From JAAKFL01 sp964629645 (GTDB lineage: Bacteria; Chlamydiota; Chlamydiia; Chlamydiales; SLFE01), in contig CAZVSU010000058.1 of NCBI GenBank assembly GCA_964629645.1, positions 1 to 16,773 of the forward strand: a stretch of 16,773 nt of DNA. The letters run 5' to 3'. Positions 7,503 through 14,672 of the stretch are shown here, piece after piece. The translations under genes were made by a program, and so were the position numbers. Within the stretch, counting starts at the first letter, position 1. Every line of letters begins with the position of its first letter. Under the pieces are notes generated by a model, which saw only the letters and a program-made list of their open reading frames with translations, was not told the DNA's origin and did no database searches.

Positions 7503-8422
7503 AGAGACGCTCCAAGACACGAGGTTAAAACGGCTTGCCGAACGGGAATCCCATTTTGCGCCTGCTCGAAATAGTAGGCATATGGGGAGGCGTCGCAGGC
7601 TGTGTCGAGCTCATCAAGCCTCGGCATGGGGTGCAGGATTTTGAACGTGTCTTTGACGTTTGCGAGGTGTTTGGGGGTCAGCACGTATCCGCTTTGAAGC
7701 CGCTCCTGATGAGCTTTTGTCTCAGTCCGCTCCCTTTGGACCCTTGTGAGGTACAAAATATCGAGGTTTTCAATCACGTCGTCAAGCCTTTTATGAAAAG
7801 AAAAGAGGACGCTTTTTCGCCTGAGCTCGCTGCAAATATCATCAGGCAATTCGAGACCTGGCGGTGACACGAAATAAAGCCTGGGGTGAAAATGTGCGCA
7901 CGCTTTGACAAGGGAGTGAACCGTTCTTCCGTAGCGGAGGTCCCCCATAATGGCAATATCGAGAGTGTCAAGCTTCCCTTGGGACTCTCGCATAGAAAAT
8001 AAATCCAAAAGGGTCTGCGTCGGATGTTCATGCGCACCGTCGCCGGCATTGATCACAGGAACTTGACTGAAATCACGTGCCAAGCGAGCCGCTCCCTCAA
8101 GCGGATGGCGGAGCACGATAAGATCGACATATCCGCTGATCACGCGCATCGTATCTGCAAGCGACTCCCCTTTTTGAAATGACGACGCCTTGCCATCTGA
8201 AAAACCAATCACGTCTCCTCCAAGACGCTTCATGGCTGATTCAAATGAAAGGCGTGTCCGAGTTGAAGGCTCGTAAAAACATGTTCCAAGGAGAAGGCCG
8301 CTTAGCGCCTTGGACTTTGGGCTTTCCTTAAATGTTTGCGCAAGGTCGAGTAGTTCGATAATCGCTTCCCGATTCAAGTCGTTGATCGAGACCAGGTGTC
8401 GACTAGTGAATGTGGCCGGCAT
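7499..8422 (-). CDS. pyrB: Aspartate carbamoyltransferase catalytic chain
   Basis: PyrB condenses carbamoyl phosphate with aspartate, the committed step in bacteria. From the ATG at 8422 it has 307 residues, the usual size of a catalytic chain. The carbamoyl-phosphate loop STRTR is at 53-57, the 80s loop with FQKGES gives Lys84, and HPTQ is at 133-136. GDLRYGRTVHSL, the aspartate-binding RVQRER segment and HPMPR follow in order. The pattern is the PyrB type that pairs with PyrI, and pyrI follows with a 4-base overlap. A TTG at 8458 in the same frame would add 12 residues but has no ribosome binding site. The ATG has AAGGAG only 3 bases away (8426-8431), which is close but is the only candidate. 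The start lies 20 bases inside carB, so coupling to CarB translation is likely. Confidence 0.95.
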   Translation of the reverse strand: MPATFTSRHLVSINDLNREAIIELLDLAQTFKESPKSKALSGLLLGTCFYEPSTRTRLSFESAMKRLGGDVIGFSDGKASSFQKGESLADTMRVISGYVDLIVLRHPLEGAARLARDFSQVPVINAGDGAHEHPTQTLLDLFSMRESQGKLDTLDIAIMGDLRYGRTVHSLVKACAHFHPRLYFVSPPGLELPDDICSELRRKSVLFSFHKRLDDVIENLDILYLTRVQRERTETKAHQERLQSGYVLTPKHLANVKDTFKILHPMPRLDELDTACDASPYAYYFEQAQNGIPVRQAVLTSCLGASL

Positions 8423-11400
8423 GTGCTCCTTCTGGTTTGAAAGACTTCCAAGATGCAATCGGGATTTCGTTCAAATCAAGTTCGCCAAGGCAAAGTAGAA
8501 ATAAAAGAGCCGTCTGCATATTAGTGATGAGCGGGATATTGTGATCGATGGCAAGCCTTCTGATCGTAAATCCGTCAGTAATAATTTTCGGGCTGGCGTT
8601 CGTCGGGATATTGATGATCAAATCAACATCGCGATTGGCAAGTGTCGTTTTAATGTTGGGCTCTAAAGAATCACTGGCCTTATAAAGGCAGCGGTTCGCC
8701 ACGCCGTGCCTGACGAGAAAGTCATGTGTGTTTTCCGTTGCAAACAGCTCCCAGCCCCCCCTTTCCAACTTCTTGAGAACGTCTAGAAATCGTCTTTTTT
8801 TATCTCCGCCGATACTGACCAGCAGCCGTTTGCCTTCGATCTTCTGCCCGGCCGCAAGCCATGAGTGAAAGAAAGCTTCGTAAAGATTACGGCCAATGCA
8901 GGCGACTTCTCCTGTGGAGGCCATTTCAACTTGTGCGACAGGGTTGGCCCCTTTTAAGCGGTTATAGGAAAATTGGGGTGTTTTGACCCCGACGCAGTCG
9001 AGTTCCAGTGTCTCATACCAACCGGGTGTGGGCCGGTCCATAATGGCTTTGACAGCAAGATCAATGAAGTTTTGATGCGTCACTTTTGAAACGAAAGGGA
9101 AGGAGCGAGAGGCCCTGACATTGCATTCGATGACTTTAAGGGCGTTGTCTTTTGCGATGAATTGAATGTTGAACGGTCCGGTAATTTCTAGTGATGCGAC
9201 TATTTTTTTTGTGATTTGCTTGGCTCTTCGAATTGTTTCGAGGTAGAGCCGCTGAGGCGGGATGACGACAGTGGCATCGCCGGAGTGAACGCCTGCGTTC
9301 TCAACGTGTTCTGTTATGGCATGGATGACGATTTTTCCCTGTTTCGCCACACCGTCGATTTCAAGCTCTTTCCCATTTTCAATAAATTGAGAGATCACCA
9401 CGGGATGCCCCCTCGAGACGCGGGCGGCTTCGCTGAGGTACGACTCCAGCTCATCGTCTCCTGCGACAACATTCATCGCAGCGCCGGAGAGGACGTAGGA
9501 GGGACGCACCAGAATCGGATAGCCCACCTTTTTGGCAAACGCTTTGGCTTGGCTCAAAGACTTCACCTCAGCCCAAGTCGGTTGATCGATGCCTAAATCG
9601 GTCAGCATCGACGAAAACTCCTTCCGATTTTCCGCTTTGTCAATGCATGAGACAGGAGTCCCTAAAATGGGGAAGCCGCGGGCGGCAAGAGGTGCGGCTA
9701 AATTATTGGCGATTTGTCCGCCGACGCTGACCATAATCCCCTCCGGACGTTCAAAATCGGCGATATCGCTGACCCGTTCGAGCGTGAGTTCGTCAAAATA
9801 GAGACGTTCCGACTCGTCATAGTCTGTCGAGACGGTTTCGGGATTCGAATTGATCATAATGGGCGATTGGCCAATTGCCTTGAGACCCTTAAGAGCATTC
9901 ACGGCACACCAATCAAACTCAACGGAAGACCCAATACAATAAGGACCGGATCCTAAAATGATGATCGGGCGTTTTCCACTCGGTTCGACATCGTGGGAGC
10001 TTCCGTGGTAAGTCGTATAGAGATAATTGGTCTCGGCAGCAAACTCCCCAGCCATCGTATCGATTTGCTTGACGAAAGGGCGTAGATTCCACCCGAGTCT
10101 TCTGCCTCTCACCTCGTCTTCTGTTTGACAGGCGATCTTGGCAATGCCGGCATCGGAGAAGCCGAGTTTTTTTGCCTCCAGCATGAGCTCACGCGATAAC
10201 GGTTCTTTGCGCAATTTTTTTTCAACGTCTGCGATCCTTTGCAAATGACTAAGAAACCAAGGGTCAATGTCGGAGAGTTTTTGAATTTCCGAGACCGACT
10301 TTCCCCCGATTAAGTATTGATAAATAGCAAAAAGGCGCCTGTCGGTCGCATGCGTGATCTCAGATTTCAAGTTGGGAATCACGTGTGGAGAATCGTGCAC
10401 CCCGCAAGAGCCAATATTGAGCATGCGCACGGCTTTTTGCAAAGCCTCGGGAAAGGAGCGGCCGATCCCCATAACCTCCCCTACGCTTTTCATTTCAGAA
10501 CCGATGCGCCGATCGGCCGATTTGAATTTCTGAATGTCCCATCGGGGCATTTTCACAACGACATAGTCGAGAGCCGGTTCAAAAAATGCCGACGTTTCTT
10601 TTGTTACTTCATTCTTAAGTTCGTAGAGCTGTTTCCCAAGCGCGACCTTTGCAGCGATATAGGCAATGGGATATCCCGTCGCTTTCGAGGCGAGCGCGCT
10701 CGAACGAGAGAGGCGGGCGTTCACTTCAATCACCCGGTAATCTCCATCTTGGGGATTGAGCGCGTATTGAATATTGCACTCTCCGACAACACCAAGCTCT
10801 CGGACGACCTTAAGCGCAACTTCCCGTAAGAAATGATACTCTCTATTCGTCAACGTTTGGGAGGGGGCAACGACGATGCTCTCTCCTGTATGAATGCCCA
10901 TCGGATCGAAATTTTCCATATTGCAAATGGTAATGGCATTATCGCTTCGGTCGCGCATCACTTCGTATTCGACTTCTTTCCACCCTTTCAGGAACTCTTC
11001 AATCAAAACCTGCGGCGCATGACTCAGCGCTTCTTGGCAGCGGTCGATCAAAATTTGTTCGTTTTCAATTTTGCCCGAACCGAGTCCTCCAAGGGAAAAG
11101 CCCGAGCGGATCATAAGGGGGTAGCCAATTTCCTTTGCGGCATCAAGCGCTTCGCTGACCGATGTCACGGTGTAGCTAAACGGCGTTTTCACATCAATTT
11201 GATGCAAACACTCTTTGAAGAGCTTGCGGTCTTCAGATGTTTGGATCGTCTTGACTGACGTTCCCAGAACTTCCACCCCATATTTTTTTAAAACGCCCGA
11301 TTCGAAAAGTTCGATGCCCAAGTTGAGCGCAGTCTGCCCGCCGAAGCCGAGAAGAATGCCCGCGGGACGCTCTTTCTCAATGATTTTGGCGACAATATCG

Positions 11401-11627
11401 TGATGAAGCGGCTGGAGATAAACCTCGTCGGCGAGGCCGTCATCTGTCTGCACGGTTGCAATATTGGGATTGACAAGAACTGTTCGATACCCCTCTTGCT
11501 TTGCCGCTTTGATCGCTTGAGATCCCGAATAGTCGAATTCGCCGGCTTGGCCGATCTTTAACCCTCCTGATCCTAAGATCAGAATTTTACTCCCCTTTGG
11601 CAATGCTTTAAACTCTTTATCACTCAT
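8403..11627 (-). CDS. carB: Carbamoyl-phosphate synthase large subunit, CAD-type
   Basis: CarB makes carbamoyl phosphate from bicarbonate, two ATP and ammonia tunnelled from CarA. Its 1074 residues are full length (E. coli 1073). The order is a first ATP-grasp half (about 1-400), an oligomerisation region, a second ATP-grasp half opening near residue 553, and the C-terminal MGS-like allosteric domain from about 930. Motifs follow the CAD pattern rather than the E. coli one: GSGGLKIGQAGEFDYSGSQA in place of the E. coli GAGPIVIGQ form, NPNIATVQT, IGSSVEFDWC instead of IGQGIEFDYC, SGAAMNV instead of GGRAMEI, and ECNVRASRSFPFVSK instead of EVNPRAARTVPFVSK. CAD-like CarB is also found in Bacteroidetes. 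The ATG overlaps the carA stop by 4 bases (ATGA at 11624-11627) with only a weak ribosome binding site, so coupling to carA is expected. Confidence 0.97.
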   Translation of the reverse strand: MSDKEFKALPKGSKILILGSGGLKIGQAGEFDYSGSQAIKAAKQEGYRTVLVNPNIATVQTDDGLADEVYLQPLHHDIVAKIIEKERPAGILLGFGGQTALNLGIELFESGVLKKYGVEVLGTSVKTIQTSEDRKLFKECLHQIDVKTPFSYTVTSVSEALDAAKEIGYPLMIRSGFSLGGLGSGKIENEQILIDRCQEALSHAPQVLIEEFLKGWKEVEYEVMRDRSDNAITICNMENFDPMGIHTGESIVVAPSQTLTNREYHFLREVALKVVRELGVVGECNIQYALNPQDGDYRVIEVNARLSRSSALASKATGYPIAYIAAKVALGKQLYELKNEVTKETSAFFEPALDYVVVKMPRWDIQKFKSADRRIGSEMKSVGEVMGIGRSFPEALQKAVRMLNIGSCGVHDSPHVIPNLKSEITHATDRRLFAIYQYLIGGKSVSEIQKLSDIDPWFLSHLQRIADVEKKLRKEPLSRELMLEAKKLGFSDAGIAKIACQTEDEVRGRRLGWNLRPFVKQIDTMAGEFAAETNYLYTTYHGSSHDVEPSGKRPIIILGSGPYCIGSSVEFDWCAVNALKGLKAIGQSPIMINSNPETVSTDYDESERLYFDELTLERVSDIADFERPEGIMVSVGGQIANNLAAPLAARGFPILGTPVSCIDKAENRKEFSSMLTDLGIDQPTWAEVKSLSQAKAFAKKVGYPILVRPSYVLSGAAMNVVAGDDELESYLSEAARVSRGHPVVISQFIENGKELEIDGVAKQGKIVIHAITEHVENAGVHSGDATVVIPPQRLYLETIRRAKQITKKIVASLEITGPFNIQFIAKDNALKVIECNVRASRSFPFVSKVTHQNFIDLAVKAIMDRPTPGWYETLELDCVGVKTPQFSYNRLKGANPVAQVEMASTGEVACIGRNLYEAFFHSWLAAGQKIEGKRLLVSIGGDKKRRFLDVLKKLERGGWELFATENTHDFLVRHGVANRCLYKASDSLEPNIKTTLANRDVDLIINIPTNASPKIITDGFTIRRLAIDHNIPLITNMQTALLFLLCLGELDLNEIPIASWKSFKPEGAHAGHIH

Positions 11628-12673
11628 AAAGCGTTGATAAACTCTTCAAAAATCCATACAGTATCAGTCGGTCCCGGCGCAGCTTCGGGATGAAACTGTA
11701 CAGCGTAAAAGGGAAGCGTTTTGTGGCGGATCCCTTCGACCGTTTTGTCGTTTAAATTGATGTAGCTGACTTCCCAGTCATTGGGCAGGGAATCACCGTC
11801 AATGGCGTAGCCGTGATTTTGGCTTGTGATGTAGCACCGCTTCGACTTGAGATCGAAACAAGGTTGGTTGTGGCCTCTGTGGCCGTAGGGAAGCTTATAC
11901 GTCTTTGCACCTGCAGCTAAAGAGAGGATCTGGGCCCCCAAACAAATTCCGAATATCGGCTTTTTCAGCGCCATTGCCAGGCGGAGCAAGTCAACTGTCT
12001 CACCGCACATTTCAGGGTTGCCCGGGCCATTGGAAATAAAAATGCCATCGAACGAGTCGTTCAAAAAGTCATAGTCGTAAGGGGCGCGTTCGATGGTGAC
12101 AGGATATCGCTTAAGGCAGCGCATAATGTTTTCTTTCATGCCGCAGTCCAAAGCGACCACTGTCTTCTTTCCCGAAGCGACAGTCTGCTTTTCTTTGGGA
12201 GAGACTCTCTTCACTAGGTGTGTGGCATTGGGATCACGAAATTGAGAAGGGACGCGTTTTTCGGGGCTGATGACGCCGAGCATGGCCCCTTTTTTCCTGA
12301 TCCGCTTTGTGAGATCTCTGGTATCGATACCGGAGATCATGGGAACATTTTGCGATTTGAGCCACTCCATAAGAGAGTGAAGCCCTTGCGCGTGAGACCA
12401 GCTGTCGCATATTTCTGACACAATCACTCCCGAGGCGTGTATGCTTTCCGATTCCCAAAAACTTGAGTCCGGAACGCCATAGTTGCCCTGGAGAGGGAAC
12501 GTGAACACAAGATGCTGGCCGGCGTAAGAGGGATCGGTGAGTGATTCGTAGTAACCGGTCATCCCTGTTGTGAAGACAACCTCGCCATCGCGGGCCAAAG
12601 TTTGCCAATCGGGTGAAACTCCTTCATAAATGCTCCCATCTTCTAAGATCAAGTATGAAGGCTGCACAGTCAC
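11624..12673 (-). CDS. carA: Carbamoyl-phosphate synthase small subunit (glutaminase)
   Basis: CarA hydrolyses glutamine and channels ammonia to CarB. The 349-residue protein has the N-terminal CPSase domain (LEDGSIYEG, VVFTTGMTGY, TDPSYAGQ, GIDTRDLTKRIR) and a class I glutamine amidotransferase domain with nucleophile Cys244 in GICLGAQ, and His328 and Glu330 in QFHPEA. The catalytic triad is complete. The segment YGHRGHNQPC (263-272) and TSQNHGYAIDGDSLPNDW match the CAD glutaminase domain more closely than E. coli CarA. The start is GTG at 12673, with AAGGAG at 12684-12689, 10 bases away; a second in-frame GTG two codons later is further from it. It is the first gene of the pyr operon. The upstream gene on the same strand ends 71 bases away, so the operon may have its own promoter there or continue from upstream. 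Confidence 0.96.
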   Translation of the reverse strand: MTVQPSYLILEDGSIYEGVSPDWQTLARDGEVVFTTGMTGYYESLTDPSYAGQHLVFTFPLQGNYGVPDSSFWESESIHASGVIVSEICDSWSHAQGLHSLMEWLKSQNVPMISGIDTRDLTKRIRKKGAMLGVISPEKRVPSQFRDPNATHLVKRVSPKEKQTVASGKKTVVALDCGMKENIMRCLKRYPVTIERAPYDYDFLNDSFDGIFISNGPGNPEMCGETVDLLRLAMALKKPIFGICLGAQILSLAAGAKTYKLPYGHRGHNQPCFDLKSKRCYITSQNHGYAIDGDSLPNDWEVSYINLNDKTVEGIRHKTLPFYAVQFHPEAAPGPTDTVWIFEEFINAL

Positions 12674-12744
12674 TTGATGGGAGCTCCTTGGAAGGGTTAC
12701 TTTGGAAAAAAAAGTACCAAGAAAGCGCCATTATTGCAATAGCT
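12674..12744 (-). promoter_or_regulatory. Leader region of the pyr operon with a small hairpin
   Basis: This 71-base gap is the only intergenic space of note in front of the pyr operon. Read on the minus strand it holds a weak -35/-10 pair, TTGCAA and TACTTT with a 17-base spacer, and an imperfect inverted repeat (plus-strand 12695-12718) of eight pairs with one bulged base around a T-rich loop. GGAGCTCC, a self-complementary octamer at 12680-12687, overlaps the carA ribosome binding site. A promoter here is possible but weak. The hairpin is not followed by a T run on the minus strand, so it is not a standard terminator. No PyrR-type or leader-peptide attenuator was recognised. Confidence 0.3.
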
Positions 12745-14616
12745 TTATTCCGCTCTTTCTTTTCCTTTCAGACCCGTGGAGTGCAGCATCTGTTCCAATA
12801 GCGCAGCTGTGACCTTTGTCGGAAATTCTTTTTCGTCGATGTCTTTTCTTTTCCTGTCGAGCGCTTCTTGACGCAAAGGCAATTCGATATATTTGATTGC
12901 ATAAAGCTGCTTCAGTTTCTTCTCTTGATTTGGATTGCGCTTTAGATCAAGCGCTAATTGATACATCTCTCTTTTTCTCTGGAGAATCTTCATGCCTTGG
13001 CGATGGATGGCATGAAGCTTTTTTTTCTCCGCTTCAAGACGGCTTTTTTCTGCGAGGATCTCCTTTTCTTTTTCGCGCAAAACTTCGAGATCTTCACAGC
13101 ACCCTGTCCGTAAGTGTTCCATTTCTTCTTCGAGCTTGATCAATGTTTTGCTTTTTCCCGGGTCAACAAGAGTATTGCGAACGAGCCTGATGGCTCTGCC
13201 GATCAAATTCACCGGCTCGCGCACCTTGCCCGCTTTACCAATAGAGTCAACGGCTTTTTCAGCGACATCCTCATCCACAACTACCTCTTTGCGCAGCCGT
13301 TTCATTTCCGAGGTGACCATTTGAAGCGTTTTGTTTCGACACCCCTCCTCATCTAATTCAATCACCTCCTCGAAACGATCGAGGAGCGATTCGCCAATTC
13401 CCCCGTGATTTGACGACTCACTCAATTGAGCCTTATTTTTTCTTTCGAGATCATCGCTGAGCATCTGTTCGTAGGCCACGCGATCGATGGTGAACCAGCA
13501 TGTCACAGGCTCTTCTTCCAAAAACTGACAAAAATAGCGGTTCCAATCTTCTGACGACGAGCCCGACATGACTTCACCAAATTTTTCATCGAGGATGAAA
13601 ATCGATTGAGAGGCGTGGCGGCCGCAATCTTTGACCAGCTGATTGATTTTCGCTTGAGGTGTCGAACTGAAGTCTTTTTTATACTCCTCGGATATCACGG
13701 GATGAATCGGGTATATTCTGTAGTCTGGGTGTTCAAGGCTCATTTTCTCAACGGCGCCTGCGATAAGCTTTGTTTTGCCGGTGCCAGGGGACCCTATGAT
13801 AAGAGTGTGGCGCCTGCCGCCGAAAGCAGCCTTTTGCATCCGGTCAATTTCAGATTGTCTCGCGACACACCCGGCTCTGTTTCCTTTTCGGACCTCGCGG
13901 GAGATATCTTTGACTCCAAATGAAAGAATGGAAGGGGGACGACTCAGCCATTTTTGGTAACAATAAAGACATGCCGTTCCGATAAGCGCTGCAAGACTGA
14001 CGAGGGCAATCGCCTTTTTTTGCCCAAACATTGGAGTCAATTTGCGCACAAGATCGATCGGAAAACGGAACACAGCGGCATAAAGCCCGAGAAGAAGAGA
14101 ACATTCCCAAAGAATCCTCGGTGTATTGCCCGGTTGAAAAAAACTAAATGCCGTTTGCAAAGTCGCCAAGAAGGAGGGGAAAAAGTTAGCCACGACATTG
14201 AAGCATTCGGGTCTTTTTTCCAATGCGGCCTGCTCCTCTTCCGTTAAACCGCATCGTTTTTTGAATATCTCAAGATCGATAAGGTCCTTTTGCTCCAAGA
14301 ACTCGTCCGACGCGAGCGCTTTGATGCGCTCTAGTGAAAGAAAAGAAGAGATCCAATCATATTGAGCCTCGCTGCCCTCTTCTGATAACGGCGTGAGTAA
14401 AAATTCCAAAAGTTCTTCATTTTCAGTAGCGTCAATCCGCTCTTTGATCCAAGATCGATACAAAAAAGGGGTCACAGAACGCGAGGCGAGATCGACCACC
14501 TCATCGAGAGTCGAGGTCGAGTCAACACCTAATACGATGCGGCTCAGCCTATCTGTCACTGGATTTTTTGAAAGGGGTGAGAATGTGCCGGCGGGCAAAT
14601 AAGATGAAATAAACAT
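12745..14616 (-). CDS. Membrane-anchored AAA+ ATPase with ClpB-like D1 and coiled-coil layout
   Basis: From the ATG at 14616 the protein has 623 residues. The N-terminal 160 residues are helical and unmatched. Two hydrophobic stretches follow, about residues 168-186 and 202-220. They would place the ATPase and the N-terminus on the same side of the membrane. The AAA+ core has RQSEIDRM before Walker A GSPGTGKT (275-282), Walker B IFILDE (339-344) and LLDRFEEVIELDE (412-424) with Arg414 as likely arginine finger. The order resembles the D1 ring of ClpA/ClpB. A charged coiled coil of about 100 residues follows (about 490-600), placed like the ClpB middle domain, and then the protein ends with no D2 ring. 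The partner and substrate are unknown. An ATG at 14634 lacks a ribosome binding site, while GAGGT lies 4 bases before 14616. It follows the unknown gene on the same strand by 56 bases. Confidence 0.85.
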   Translation of the reverse strand: MFISSYLPAGTFSPLSKNPVTDRLSRIVLGVDSTSTLDEVVDLASRSVTPFLYRSWIKERIDATENEELLEFLLTPLSEEGSEAQYDWISSFLSLERIKALASDEFLEQKDLIDLEIFKKRCGLTEEEQAALEKRPECFNVVANFFPSFLATLQTAFSFFQPGNTPRILWECSLLLGLYAAVFRFPIDLVRKLTPMFGQKKAIALVSLAALIGTACLYCYQKWLSRPPSILSFGVKDISREVRKGNRAGCVARQSEIDRMQKAAFGGRRHTLIIGSPGTGKTKLIAGAVEKMSLEHPDYRIYPIHPVISEEYKKDFSSTPQAKINQLVKDCGRHASQSIFILDEKFGEVMSGSSSEDWNRYFCQFLEEEPVTCWFTIDRVAYEQMLSDDLERKNKAQLSESSNHGGIGESLLDRFEEVIELDEEGCRNKTLQMVTSEMKRLRKEVVVDEDVAEKAVDSIGKAGKVREPVNLIGRAIRLVRNTLVDPGKSKTLIKLEEEMEHLRTGCCEDLEVLREKEKEILAEKSRLEAEKKKLHAIHRQGMKILQRKREMYQLALDLKRNPNQEKKLKQLYAIKYIELPLRQEALDRKRKDIDEKEFPTKVTAALLEQMLHSTGLKGKERAE

Positions 14617-14672
14617 GCATACCTCGAAAGGCATAGATATTAGCGCACATGTCTATTTCACCTAAACAGAAA

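Noticed and set aside
7503..7520. GTG at 7520 as the pyrI start
   Set aside because: It would put the TGGAG ribosome binding site inside the gene; the ATG at 7502 gives the family length and a normal 4-base overlap with pyrB.
10317..10829. Plus-strand open frame of 170 codons inside carB
   Set aside because: It is antisense to highly conserved ATP-grasp sequence and has no ribosome binding site or known motif; a shadow frame.
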